A DNA stretch of 63,135 nucleotides from Neocallimastix lanati (nom. inval.) (GCA_016946835.1 JACVTC010000279.1:1-63135), one strand, 5' to 3'. Shown: positions 10,638-21,655, counted from the stretch's first letter. Program-made: numbers and translations. Notes: generated by a model from the letters alone, not told the origin.

Positions 10638-12416
10638 TTATAAATTAATTTTTTTAGGGTTTACGACACTACTTCTCAATCTTTTATATATACCATCAGA
10701 TTCAGGCTCATTTCTCCTTTTCCTTTCAGCTTCTGATTCTGATGTTGATAATTTTTTCATATTTATATCGTATTCTTCTATCATGCAACTATATTTTCCT
10801 TCTTTTTGGTCGTAATTTATTCCAATTAATAGAACATTTCCATTGTATCCTTTTTCTTTTAAATTATTATAATACTTTTTTTGATGTATTTGATTAATAG
10901 CTTTTTTTGCTGTACTATTCACTTTTAATTCAATTATTATAATTTCTTCATTTACTTTATTTTTTTCTTTGGGAAGAAAAATAACATCCGCTCTTCCGTG
11001 ACCATCGGGTGATTCTTCTTTAATATCATACTTCGCTCGTGCATTAAAATATGAATAATCTATAACACGTTTTAAATTTCCATGATCTAGTCTATCCCCA
11101 GGGCTAATTTTTTCCATGTGTGATTTATCTAAAATTTCACACATTCTTTTGACATTTTTATGTAATGTCACTTCTAACATTTCATCCGAATTCTTTATCA
11201 TATTATAGAAATATTGCATATCACTTTTTTTATCATTTAAAGCTTTTATAAATTCTTCTTTCAATTCTTCATTTGGAATGGATATTTTTCCATCATAGTA
11301 TGTTAAATATCCAAAAGTAACCATTTTTGAATAAAATATTTCCTTTACATGTTCTTCTTCTTCTGATACTTTTCGGATATCTTCTACTCCATAATTTTCT
11401 AATTGAATTTCAATTTCATTACCATTAATCAATTCTAAAATATCTTCTTTTACACCAACGATATCATAATTAATCATTCTTTTCAGCTCATTGAAACTTC
11501 CCGATTGTGACCAATAATTTTCAATGATATTCGAATTTAATGCATGAATAACTGACCATGTATTAAAAATTTTTTTACCATCATACGATTTATATCCATT
11601 ATACCAGCTTTCTAAATCCTTAAAGGTTAATTTTTTATTTTTACTACATAGCTTATTAACTTCTTCTTCAGTAAATCCAAAATATTCAAAATATTTTTTA
11701 TCATTTAACATAGTATATTCCCTAAAACAATTTAGTGTAGATTGAGATAATTTCTTTGCAATTGGTGTTATTCCTGTCATATAAGCAAAGGCTAAAAAAG
11801 AATTATCCTTAATTAAATACTTTAAAAAATTAATATAATTGTTGCGTTCTTTATCTGAAAACTCTTTATTGGTGATTATATAGTCCCATTCATCAATAAC
11901 AAGAATAAACTTTTTTTCTGTTTCTAAATATAAATTTTGGAAATTAACAACTATATCATCATCATATTCATTTAATACTTCAGAGTTAGGATATAGTTTT
12001 TTAATATCAATTTTTAATTTATTATTAATTGAAGATATGAATGCGTCTAAAGTTTCGAAAGAAAAAACATTCTTTGATAAGTCTAAATATATTGTATGAT
12101 ATTTTCCTTGATATTCTTTATATTGTTTAATTTCGTTTTCTTTCTCTATAATATCAGAACTTTTTCCTTTGGATACTTTTAATTTATCAAATATTTCTTT
12201 AGAATCAATACTTTTACTATAATACATTACTAACATCGCTGCTATTGAAGTTTTACCAAATCTTCTTGGTTTTGTAATACACACATATTTTTCAGAATTT
12301 CTATTAATTAATTTATTAAAATCATTTATTATATTTGATTTATCTATAAAATATTTTTCTTCAAGTAAACCTTTAAATGTTTCACGCATATCAATGTTAT
12401 CTATAACTAACCCCAT
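10638..12416 (-). CDS. AAA-ATPase-like / PD-(D/E)XK nuclease-fold protein (DUF1703 family), 592 aa
   Basis: Intact single-exon frame starting ATGGGGTTAG. The N-terminal half is an AAA-ATPase-like domain (PF09820 type) opening with the family signature (MRETFKGLLEEKYFIDKS). It has a P-loop variant KPRRFGKTS at residues 49-57, the Walker B-like ILVIDEWDYI at 171-180, and YMTGITPIAKKLSQS at 212-226. The C-terminal part is a PD-(D/E)XK-like (PDDEXK_9/DUF1703) domain: GHGRADVIFLP at 472-482 supplies the Asp and IIIIELK at 492-498 the Glu and Lys, followed by QIHQKKYY. The last 35 residues are basic with KRRNEP and KRLRSS, possibly nuclear targeting. The family is widespread in Bacteroidetes and Firmicutes and greatly expanded in anaerobic gut fungi. 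Biological function is not established; an ATP-driven nuclease or mobile-DNA role is speculation. Broken relatives lie on both sides, so this is the surviving member of a local cluster. Length fits the family. Confidence 0.93.
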   Translation of the reverse strand: MGLVIDNIDMRETFKGLLEEKYFIDKSNIINDFNKLINRNSEKYVCITKPRRFGKTSIAAMLVMYYSKSIDSKEIFDKLKVSKGKSSDIIEKENEIKQYKEYQGKYHTIYLDLSKNVFSFETLDAFISSINNKLKIDIKKLYPNSEVLNEYDDDIVVNFQNLYLETEKKFILVIDEWDYIITNKEFSDKERNNYINFLKYLIKDNSFLAFAYMTGITPIAKKLSQSTLNCFREYTMLNDKKYFEYFGFTEEEVNKLCSKNKKLTFKDLESWYNGYKSYDGKKIFNTWSVIHALNSNIIENYWSQSGSFNELKRMINYDIVGVKEDILELINGNEIEIQLENYGVEDIRKVSEEEEHVKEIFYSKMVTFGYLTYYDGKISIPNEELKEEFIKALNDKKSDMQYFYNMIKNSDEMLEVTLHKNVKRMCEILDKSHMEKISPGDRLDHGNLKRVIDYSYFNARAKYDIKEESPDGHGRADVIFLPKEKNKVNEEIIIIELKVNSTAKKAINQIHQKKYYNNLKEKGYNGNVLLIGINYDQKEGKYSCMIEEYDINMKKLSTSESEAERKRRNEPESDGIYKRLRSSVVNPKKINL

Positions 12417-12876
12417 TTTTTTTTTTTTTTTTTTTTATAATTTATATATATTAATTAGAAACTCATTAATAAAAGAATAAGTACATTAGCAAAAAAAAAA
12501 AAAAAATAAATAAATTAAATAAAACTTGTTTTATTTGTATATATTCGCTACTTTTCAAATAAAAATTAAAATATTAATAATAAACTATTTTTTTATTGAA
12601 ATAATTTAATTTTCTTATAAAATAATAAAAAATATTAATAATATATATTAATAATCAAACAATATCAAATTAAAAATTGAATATAAATAAAGTATTTATT
12701 ATTTTTAGTGTTTTTTACCAATCATTTTTTTTTTTTTCTTTTATTAATTAAATACGTAATTGTATAAAATTTACGTATTAAAATAAATGTATTAAAAATT
12801 TTGGTATATTAAAAAAATTAATGAAATAAAAATTTTATTTTGGACAATGTTTTATTTAATTTTTTAATTCATTCCA
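12417..12876. other. Upstream region of the PD-(D/E)XK gene, AT-rich
   Basis: A 19-base poly-T run touches the start codon (poly-A just upstream of the ATG on the coding strand), followed by A/T-rich DNA. Such poly-A/T tracts are common fungal promoter elements and may exclude nucleosomes. No other feature seen. Confidence 0.45.
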
Positions 12877-14185
12877 TTATAATAACTTCTTTATTAACTT
12901 TAATTTTAAGGAAAGAGTAAATTTTTTTTTGGAATTTTTTTTTTTTTTTTTTTCCAAAAAAAAATTTACTCTTTCCTTAAAATTAAGATTAACTTCAACA
13001 ATGTATTGCTTTATTTGAGCATGAAAATAAGCATAAACTATTATAACTAATTTTAAATTTATATAATCAATTGTATCCACTATACAAATTTCTTTCAGGT
13101 GTGATTTTTTAAAATTTTACACATTATTTTTACATATTTATTTAACGTCACTTTCAACATTTCATTAGAATATTCTATTAAATCTTAAAAAATTTGCTTA
13201 TCACTTCTTTTTTATAAAACGTGTATAAATTTTTTTTCCAATTCTTTATTTGAAATGTTTCTCCATTATAGTATGTTAAATATCCAAAAGTAACTATTTT
13301 TGAATATAATTCATCTTTATATAATCATAATTTTATAATTTTTCTTGGAATCATCTACTAAATTAATTTCTAATTTATTTTGAATATTATCCTTTTCATA
13401 ATTATTTATTTTTTATTTCAATATTATTTTTATTAATTAATTTTAAAATATCATCGAATACACTAACAATGTCATAATTATTTATTTCTTTCTCATCGTT
13501 GTAACGCCTTGATTTGATACAATGCTATTCGAATTTAATGCACATAGACTAAACATGGATTAAAAGTTTTTTCATTATTATAAGCTTTATGTCCTTAATG
13601 CGTACGCCCTAAATCTTCAAAGGTTAATTCTTTTTTTTTATTGCATAGATCTATAACTTTCTCTTACGTAAATCTAATATATTGATAATATTTTTTATCA
13701 TTTAATATTATATATGCCATAGAACGATTTAATGTGGACTCAAAAATCCTTAGCAATTGTTACTATTCCTATCATATAAGAATAGATTAAATAAGAACTA
13801 TCTCTAATTAAATCCTTTAAAAAAATAGATAATCATCGCTTTCTTTATTTGTAAGCTTTTTACTCCTAATTATTCATCAATAACAAAAACAAATTTTTTA
13901 CTGGTCTCTAAATAATAATTAGTTAAATTTGTATATATTCATTTGATATTTCAGAAAAAGGATATAGTATTTCAATATCTTCTTTCAGTTCTTCATTAAT
14001 TGAAGGTAAATAGTTGTTTAAAGTTAGGAAATAATTAACATTTTTTAATAAATCTAAATAAATAGTGTGAAATTTTCCTTGAAATTTTTTATACTGATTA
14101 ATTTAGATTCGTTTGGAAACCTTTAATTTTTCAAATATTTATTTGGAATGCATACTTTTAATTTAATACGTTACTGATATTGTCA
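12877..14185 (-). pseudogene. AAA-ATPase-like / PD-(D/E)XK protein, broken copy 3 (ancient)
   Basis: A heavily decayed relative in the same orientation. Matches to the intact copy include CACAT-TTTTT-ACAT-TTTATTTAACGTCAC (about 13120-13155), the TCCATTATAGTATGTTAAAT word at 13262, TTTATGTCCTTAATGCG (WYNGYKS region), the ATTCATCAATAAC word (DEWD region, about 13870) and SID-K-IF at about 14150. The nuclease region is represented by a short frame at 12877-13080 (YAYFHAQIKQYIVEVNLN against YSYFNARAKYDIKEES). Many stops and frame changes. The P-loop region is missing beyond about 14185, where a poly-T run begins. Much older than copy 1. Confidence 0.75.
12900..12986. repeat. Perfect 33-bp inverted repeat with 21-nt spacer
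   Basis: Arms 12900-12932 and 12954-12986 are exact reverse complements (TTAATTTTAAGGAAAGAGTA followed by A/T run and GG; partner starts CC). The spacer is AA plus about 19 T. Extruded or transcribed, this forms a strong hairpin. It sits inside the decayed gene copy and has no counterpart in the intact gene, so it arose there, probably by a local fold-back duplication. Confidence 0.9.
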
Positions 14186-14529
14186 CTGTTTAATTTTTTT
14201 TTTTTTTTTTTTTATAACTCAAACTTGATTTGCTTTTTATTTATTATATGAATTAGATAATAATATATTATTATATTATTATCTAATTTGTATATAAAAA
14301 AATATAAAAGTATAGAAAAAAAAAATAAATTATAAAATTCAAAAAATTAATAATGAAAATATATGGATCACCGAAAATGGTATAGTGTATTATTCTAAAA
14401 AAATAAATAAGAAATATACATTAATTTCTTATTAAAATTCATTAATCAAAATAAATTTTAAATAGCGAAATTAATGAATTTGACTTTCCAAAGAGGAATT
14501 TTAATTCCTTTTGGTAGCATGACCACATA
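14186..14529. other. AT-rich spacer, no gene seen
   Basis: Poly-T at about 14192-14212 and a palindromic TAGATAATAATATATTATTATATTATTATCTA at about 14255. Otherwise featureless. Confidence 0.4.
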
Positions 14530-14765
14530 AAGCGATATGGACTTTAGTACTCCATGCTTGTTTACCTGTTTTTTTTTTTTTTTTTTTTTTTAGAATTGGC
14601 GCCCCTGATAACTGTGTTTTTATGTTTAATAAATTGGAACCAATTGTGATTCGAAACAGTTATACATTATTTTGCTTAAAAAAGAAACCGCTGTTTTCTC
14701 AAGAAGTGGGATTCCTGATATAGCATCAGTGTTTATCAGACATTTTATCCTACTCAGTTTTATTA
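14530..14765. repeat. Repeat R, copy upstream of gene copy 3
   Basis: Second copy of the sequence at 8915-9125 (landmarks given there), here with a T18-20 run and an extra segment (CAGTTATACATTATTTTGC). Placement upstream of another PD-(D/E)XK relic supports the view that repeat R was part of the duplicated gene unit. Confidence 0.65.
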
Positions 14766-14982
14766 TTATTTCTTTTTTAAATTAAAATAAAATGGCTCAT
14801 ATAATTTTTTTGAAAAAATTATTATTAAAAAGGGGAGAGCGCGTTTCGGAACCGCACGTGAATATATATAATCCACATGTTTTTTGAGATGGCGTATTAT
14901 ATATAAATTTTTTTATAATTTTTTTATATAAATAAATAATTAAATAATAATTAAATAAATATTTTATTTTATAATAATTAAT
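14766..14982. other. Short unique island, no gene seen
   Basis: A brief GC-richer patch (GGGGAGAGCGCGTTTCGGAA at about 14831) stands out from A/T-rich DNA. No matching inverse copy was found downstream of the transposase, so it is not assigned as a terminal repeat. Confidence 0.3.
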
Positions 14983-15170
14983 TTAATATATATTTGATAA
15001 TAAAAAATAAAAAAATAAAAAAATAAAAAAATAAAAAAAATAAAAAAATAAAAAAATAAAAAAAATAAAAAAATAAAAAAAATAAAAAAAATTAAAAATA
15101 AAAAAAAAATAAAAAAAATAAAAAAGATTAAAAAAATAAAATACAGAAAAAATAAAATAAAATATTTTCA
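14983..15170. repeat. A-rich AAAAAAT microsatellite
   Basis: Irregular runs of AAAAAAT, AAAAAATA and similar. The minus strand lacks stops and gives a poly-F/Y frame of 62 codons that is not a gene. Confidence 0.8.
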
Positions 15171-15320
15171 TTTTTATTTATATTTATTGCTGTAATTTTT
15201 TATTATATAAATAAATAAATAAATAATAATTAAATATATATTTTATTTTATAATAAAAAAATAAAATAAAAAAAAGAAAAGATAAATATTTTTTTAGTAA
15301 TTTTCTTGAAATAAAATAAA

Positions 15321-15590
15321 ATATTTTCATATTTATTTATATTTATAACTGTAATTTTTAAAAAAATTGAAAATACATATTAAATAAAAAATAAAAAATA
15401 AATATTTCATATTTATTTATATTTATAACTGTAATTTTTAAAAAAATTGAAAATACATATTAAATAAAAAATAAAAAATAAATATTTCATATTTATTTAT
15501 ATTTATAACTGTAATTTTTTAAAAAATTGAAAATACATATTAAATAAAAAATAAAAAACAAATATTTCATATTTATTAATACTTATATTA
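15321..15590. repeat. 80-bp tandem repeat upstream of the transposase
   Basis: The word CATATTTATTTATATTTATA followed by ACTGTAATTTTT recurs with 80-bp spacing (starts 15328, 15408, 15488, then a partial copy at 15568). A related divergent unit is visible at about 15165. It ends right at the transposase start codon at 15597 and may be a terminal or subterminal part of the element, as MULEs often have long repetitive ends. Confidence 0.85.
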
Positions 15591-15596
15591 AAAATT

Positions 15597-17046
15597 TTGA
15601 TGGAGGGAAATCTAAAAATTGATATAAGTGAAACAAATCGAGGAAAAGAGCAAATAATTATAGATCGAAAATTTAAATATAATTTTTCAAAATTAAAAAA
15701 AGATAATACAAAAATATATAGGTGTACAGAATATAAAACATTAAATAAATGTAAGTCTTTTATTATTTTAAATGATAATAAAGAAGTTTTAAATTATGAT
15801 TCTTCACATAATCATCCTGGTAATGAAATTAATGCATCCAAATCATTAATATAACATAAAATTAAAGATGAAATAAAAAAAAGTTTGATTCCTTCTGATA
15901 TAAAATCAAAACGCATATTTGATAAAATTTCTCAAAAAATAGGTTATATATGCCCAGAATATAAAACAATTAAATCCCAAATAACAAGATATAAAAACAA
16001 ACAATTATTTCCTAATGTAAAAACATTTGATGAAGTTCCTAATGTATCTGAATATTATAAAACAATAAGAGGTGAATACTTTATGATATTCAAAAATTCT
16101 AATATAATAATTTTTCAATCCCCATTCCAAGCAAAATTATTTATGGAGAATAAACATATATTTGCTGATGGTACATTTTTAATAGCTCCAACTAATAGTT
16201 ATCAAGTATTCATTACCAGAACTTATGTTACAGAATTAAATTGTTTTTACACTACTTCCATGTCAATATTAAAAAACAAAGAACAAACAACTTACGAAAT
16301 ATTATTTAATGAAATAAAAAAAATATAATTAAATATAATACAAATATTAATTTCTCAGAAAAAATTTTTCATTGTGATTTTGAAAAAGGAATATCTAATG
16401 CAGTGGAAAATATTTTTCCCAATATAAATATTAAATATTGTTTTTGGCATTATAAAAGATTATTAATGACAAAAAAAAATAAATTATGTTACAAGGAAGT
16501 GAAAGATCATAATATTTTAAATACTTATTATAAAGCGATTTCAAATTTATGTTTTATTAATATTGAATACATACCTGATATTTTTAATAAAATTAAAAAT
16601 AAATGCATGAGATATAAATCTACCTGTTCCCAATTTTTGAATTTTTTAGATTATTTTGAGAAAACATTTCTAAATATCTATAATATAAAATATTGGAATT
16701 ATTACAATAATATAGACCACATAACAAATAATGCTTCAGAATCTTATAACAGTTATTTAAAAAATTTATTTGTAAAAAAGCCTTCATTTTATAAATTAAT
16801 ATATACAATACAATTTGAAGAATTTAATCTTACTATGATTACCATATGAGAATTAAAGGAATTTGGAGAAAAAAAAGAAGAATATCAGAAAGGGTCGATG
16901 ACATTAATATTTTAGTTGAATATTATAAAAATATGGAAGCCGAATTAAAAAATATTGGATGTAGTAAAAATGATATCATCGAAAATTGGTTTAATTGTTT
17001 AATTAGATTGAATAATGAAATCATTAATTTTAATAAAACAAAATAA
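15597..17046 (+). pseudogene. MULE (Mutator-like) transposase with FLYWCH-like zinc finger, broken
   Basis: Four consecutive pieces make one transposase. 15597-15851 has a FLYWCH/WRKY-GCM1-like finger: YRCTEYKTLNKCKSF then SSHNHPG (C-x-n-C, H-x-H). An in-frame TAA at 15852 separates it from 15855-16328, which has the MULE core start (FADGTFLIAPTNSYQVFITRT, catalytic Asp in ADGTF). A frame change in the A-run near 16315 leads to HCDFEKGISNAV and FPNINIKYCFWHYKRLL, the second catalytic region and the C-x-F/W-H motif typical of MULEs. The end of this segment has NNASESYNSYLKNLF. A further one-base shift near 16848 opens the last 66 codons. The family is abundant in gut fungi. No terminal inverted repeats were identified. 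With one stop and two shifts it is probably inactive, though A-run shifts could be sequencing errors. Confidence 0.85.
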
Positions 17047-17874
17047 AAATAATTATTAAAATCCTTTCAAAATCATAATTACAATTAATTGAAAATTAAA
17101 TTTTTTTATTTAATAAGAAATTCAATATTGCAATTTATTTAATATTTATTGATAAGGTTAGCTTAAAAATATTAAAAAAAATTTTTTTTATAAATTTATT
17201 TTAAATATTTTTTACTTTATTAAATATTATTAAATAAAATTAAAAGATGTCTTTATTATTATATATTAGTATTATAAAATATTAAAAATATGAATGTATT
17301 GCATTTCGCATTATTTTTATTTTATATTGTAGTAAATTAATAAATAAATAAATAATTTTTATAAAAAAAACCAATTATTAAATTAATATATTTTTTAAAA
17401 ATATTTTAATGTATATTTCATATTTTTAATAAATATTCAAATATATATTTTAAATATATATAATGATATTTAAGTATTATAATACTTATAAAAAAAAATA
17501 ATTTATATTTTAAATTATTTCTATCATGCTTTCTAAAAAAACTTTACTATTTGTAAAAATAGTAATGATCTTTTTGTTAGTTTATTAGATTTGTATAATA
17601 TAAATATCTAAAATAATTTATTTATTATTTAATAGAAATTTATGTTTAAAAATGTTATTGTTATTATTACTATTACTAAAAAAAAGGTTTAATTTAATAT
17701 TTATAATTAAATTTTCAAATAATCTTTCCTTATCAAGTTAAATATTATGCTCCTGAGTAAAAAAGATTTTTGTATTTTATAAAATTTATTTAAAATATTA
17801 GATAAAAAAATATTAAAAAAGAAATAAGAATTTTAAAAAGAATATTTAAAAATAAAATGAAAAAAATATAGAAT
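17047..17874. other. AT-rich region downstream of the MULE, no gene seen
   Basis: No supported feature. An imperfect ACTATTTGTAAAAATAGT hairpin lies at about 17546. Confidence 0.4.
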
Positions 17875-18153
17875 GTAATAATATAGAAGTACAAGTATAT
17901 AAAATAAAATATAATAAAATAAATAGATGAAATATAAATATGAAGTACAGAATGAATAAAATAAAATAAATATTTGAAATATAAATATGAAGTACAGAAT
18001 GAATAAAATAAAATAAATAGTTGAAATATAAATATGAAGTACAGATTGAATAAAATAAAATAAAATAAAATAAATAGTTGAAATATAAATATGAAATACA
18101 GATTGAATAAAATAAAATAAAATAAAATAAAATAAAAAAATTAATTGAATTAT

Positions 18154-18166
18154 AATAAAAATACAA
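18154..18166. repeat. Target-site duplication, left
   Basis: AATAAAAATACAA, identical to 18611-18623. The TACAA end makes chance identity within the array unlikely, though the AATAAAA part is common locally. Confidence 0.8.
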
Positions 18167-18610
18167 ACATAGACTTGCACATATGGGTACCCATCTCCCA
18201 TATGGCCATACAGTTATTAATTAACTGTAAGGTGATGAGTTATTGGCATACTGTATCAGCTTCGCCGCTCTCAATCGTCGTTACACACTGCCCGGAGATG
18301 CATTCCTAACGTTCCTACATATATCTCTAATGACCACGAGCATCAGAACGGAACCATTAACTCCTCCCTAGTGGGTGTAATCATTGGCGATTGGAAATTT
18401 TACAATCATCAAGGTCTATGCTTCAATTCAAAGCGTAGTATCAGGGTTGGGTGAAATAATCATCTGAGGGAAAGCCTTATGGACATCACGTGTGGTCTCA
18501 TGATATCCCAGGATAGAAACCTCGTCCGATTATTTGGTGCCATGCCGAGGATTCGAACCCCGCCCTCTACAGTGACCTGTATCGTCCTAACCGACTGGAC
18601 CAACATGGCT
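18167..18610 (-). mobile_element. tRNA-derived SINE (about 444 bp), minus orientation
   Basis: An island of ordinary base composition sits inside the AAATA array, flanked by a perfect 13-bp direct repeat (AATAAAAATACAA at 18154-18166 and 18611-18623). Read on the minus strand it starts with a tRNA-like head of 75 nt (18609 down to 18535). The acceptor stem GCCATGT pairs with GCATGGC, the D arm GTCC pairs with GGAC, and the T arm is CGGGG-TTCGAAT-CCTCG. An encoded ACCA follows. The A box (TGGTCCAGTCGG, 18591-18602) and B box (GGTTCGAATCC, 18549-18559) are intact, so RNA polymerase III promotion is plausible. The anticodon arm is reduced to TACAG-GTCA-CTGTA with a 4-base loop, so this is not a working tRNA. 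About 365 bp of unrelated body follow, ending in CATATGG/GGGTACCC palindromes without a poly-A tail. Mobilising partner unknown. Confidence 0.85.
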
Positions 18611-18623
18611 AATAAAAATACAA
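18611..18623. repeat. Target-site duplication, right
   Basis: Identical to 18154-18166 and directly adjoining the tRNA-like 5' end of the SINE. Confidence 0.8.
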
Positions 18624-20810
18624 GTATTAATAAAAATAAAATAAAATAAAATAAAATAAAATAAAATAAAATAAAATAAAATAAAATAAAATAAAATAAA
18701 ATAAAATAAAATAAAATAAAATAAAATAAAATAAATAGTTGAAATATAAATATGAAATACAGATTGAATAAAATAAAATAAAATAAAATAAAATAAAATA
18801 AAATAAAATAAAAATAATATATATAGATGAAATATAAATATGAAGTATAGAATGAATAAAATAAAATAAATAGTTGAAATATAAATATAAAGTATAGATT
18901 GAATAAAATAAAATAAATAGTTGAAATATAAATATGAAGTACAGATTGAATAAAATAAAATAAATAGTTGAAATATAAATATGAAGTACAGATTGAATAA
19001 AATAAAATAAAATAAAATAAATAGTTGAAATATAAATATGAAGTACAGATTGAATAAAATAAAATAAAATAAAATAAATAGTTGAAATATAAATATGAAG
19101 TACAGATTGAATAAAATAAAATAAATAGTTGAAATATAAATATAAAGTACAGATTGAATAAAATAAAATAAATAGTTGAAATATAAATATGAAGTACAGA
19201 TTGAATAAAATAAAATAAAATAAAATAAAATAAAATAAAATAAAATAAAATAAATAGTTGAAATATAAATATGAAGTACAGATTGAATAAAATAAAATAA
19301 AATAAAATAATAAGTTGAAATATAAATATGAAGTACAGATTGAATAAAATAAAATAAAATAAAATAAATAATTGAAATATAAATATGAAGTACAGATTGA
19401 ATAAAATAAAATAAAATAAAATAAATAGTTGAAATATAAATATGAAGTACAGATTGAATAAAATAAAATAAAATAAAATAAAATAAAATAAAATAAAATA
19501 AAATAAAAGAAATAAAATAAAATAAATAGTGAAGTAATATAAAAGTATAAAGTATTAATAAAAATAAAATAAAATAAAATAAAATAAAATAAAATGAATA
19601 GTAGAAACATAAATATAAGTACAGATTGAATAAAATAAAATAAAATAAAATAAAATAAAATAAAATAAAATAAAATAAAATAAAATAAAATAAATAGTTG
19701 AAATATAAATATGAAGTACAGATTGAATAAAATAAAATAAATAGTTGAAATATAAATATGAAGTACAGATTGAATAAAATAAAATAAATAGTTGAAATAT
19801 AAATATGAAGTACAGATTGAATAAAATAAAATAAATAGTTGAAATATAAATATGAAGTACAGATTGAATAAAATAAAATAAAATAAAATAAATAGTTGAA
19901 ATATAAATATGAAGTACAGATTGAATAAAATAAAATAAAATAAAATAAAATAAAAGAAATAAAATAAAATAAATAGTGAAGTAATATAAAAGTATAAAGT
20001 ATTAATAAAAATAAAATAAAATAAAATAAAATAAAATAAAATGAATAGTAGAAACATAAATATAAGTACAGATTGAATAAAATAAAATAAAATAAAATAA
20101 AATAAAATAAAATAAAATAAAATAAAATAAAATAAAATAAAATAAATAGTTGAAATATAAATATGAAGTACAGATTGAATAAAATAAAATAAAATAAAAT
20201 AAATAGTTGAAATATAAATATGAAGTACAGATTGAATAAAATAAAATAAATAGTTGAAATATAAATATGAAGTACAGATTGAATAAAATAAAAAAAATAG
20301 TTGAAATATAAATATGAAGTACAGATTGAATAAAATAAAATAAAATAAAATAAATAGTTGAAATATAAATATGAAGTACAGATTGAATAAAATAAAATAA
20401 ATAATTGAAATATAAATATGAAGTACAGATTGAATAAAATAAAATAAAATAAAATAAAATAAAATAAAATAAAATAAAAGAAATAAAATAAAATAAATAG
20501 TGAAGTAATATAAAAGTATAAAGTATTAATAAAAATAAAATAAAATAAAATAAAATAAAATAAAATGAATAGTAGAAACATAAATATGAAGTACAGATTG
20601 AATAAAATAAAATAAAATAAAATAAATAGTTGAAATATAAATATGAAGTACAGATTGAATAAAATAAAATAAATAGTTGAAATATAAATATGAAGTACAG
20701 ATTGAATAAAATAAAATAAAATAAAATAAATAGTTGAAATATAAATATGAAGTACAGATTGAATAAAATAAAATAAAATAAAATAAAATAAAATAATTTT
20801 TTTGAATAAA

Positions 20811-21098
20811 TAAACATAAAACATAAACTTATAATTATAATATGAAAATACGTAAATCATATATAAATCATACTATATAATTATAAATTATATATTAAAT
20901 ATATTAATTTATTATTAATTTTTAATATAAATACTTAATAAATATATAAACAATTAAATAATATTCAGATACTTAGGAATTATGAATATTAGTAATAAAT
21001 TTATTAAATAAATCAAAATTACTTATTTTTATTTCTAATTTATTAATATACTTAATAAAATTAATACAATAAGAAAATAGTATATATTTATTAAAAAT
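20811..21098. other. AT-rich spacer between satellite and unknown gene
   Basis: No feature seen. It would hold the 3' untranslated end of the unknown gene. Confidence 0.4.
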
Positions 21099-21655
21099 TT
21101 ACCCTAGTTTTAAGTTATATGTATTATATATGTTATTATCACTTAAATAATATAAAAATGATGGTAATGCTATTCTATTAATGGTTGTATAATCATCAAA
21201 TTTAAAAAAATCTTTTATACTATAAAGTATTGTTTGCTCCTCTTTATTCGGGTTATCATAAAAGTTATTTGTTTCATTGTTAAATAAATAATTATTAATC
21301 CATTTTAACCATTTAGATATTATTCCAGATTTAAAAACCATCTCATTATAATGACAGTAATTAATATTATTTAATGTATTATATATATAATTACTGGAAT
21401 AATTCGAATTTAGTAAATAAATGCCCATTGTTAATGCAAAAAAGTTCTTATTTTCGTTATCTATTTCATAAAGTTCATTATTTGTTAATTTAATATTATA
21501 AAAATTATGATATAAATCATTTAAATTGTTTATTTTGTTTCTTTCTTCTTCATTATCACTCTCTGCATTTTCCGAATCTTCTTCGTTATCACTATCTTCA
21601 CTTTCTGAATTTTCTTCATCCTCATTTGTTGAAAAATTATTAATAATTAAACGTT
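21099..21655 (-). CDS. Segment 5 of the unknown gene (C-terminal, about 183 codons)
   Basis: The frame is open from about 21655 even though its first ATG is only at 21428. It starts with an acidic linker (NEDEENSESEDSDNEEDSEN), then NLNDLYHNFYNIKLTNNELY and KSGIISKWLKWINNYLF. It ends NTYNLKLG followed by TAA. Continuous upstream openness is the main argument that this is the gene's C-terminus and not a separate small gene. Confidence 0.58.

Larger units (their letters stand above)
17875..20810. repeat. AAATA minisatellite / complex satellite array
   Basis: The array consists of a core ATAGTTGAAATATAAATATG followed by AAGTACAGATTGAAT, joined by variable runs of (AAAAT)n. Cores recur roughly every 45-60 bp, with (AAAAT) runs up to about 100 bp. 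Three times a longer composite recurs (near 19505, 19955, 20480): AGAAATAAAATAAAATAAAT then AGTGAAGTAATATAAAAGTA, a (AAAAT)n run and GAATAGTAGAAACATAAATA. This shows that higher-order duplication spread blocks of about 450-520 bp. The array is interrupted by the SINE at 18167-18610. The minus strand is nearly stop-free and produces false frames of up to 757 codons. Confidence 0.95.

Noticed and set aside
18535-18609. A functional tRNA (anticodon TCA if a 7-base loop is forced)
   Set aside because: The anticodon arm is too short, with a 4-base loop, and the sequence is fused to a body flanked by target duplications, so a SINE head explains it better.
18587-20860. A 757-codon minus-strand frame and overlapping long frames
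   Set aside because: Produced by stop-free reading of AAATA repeats (poly FYFILFYF). Composition follows the repeat, several overlapping frames exist at once, and the last codons run into the SINE.
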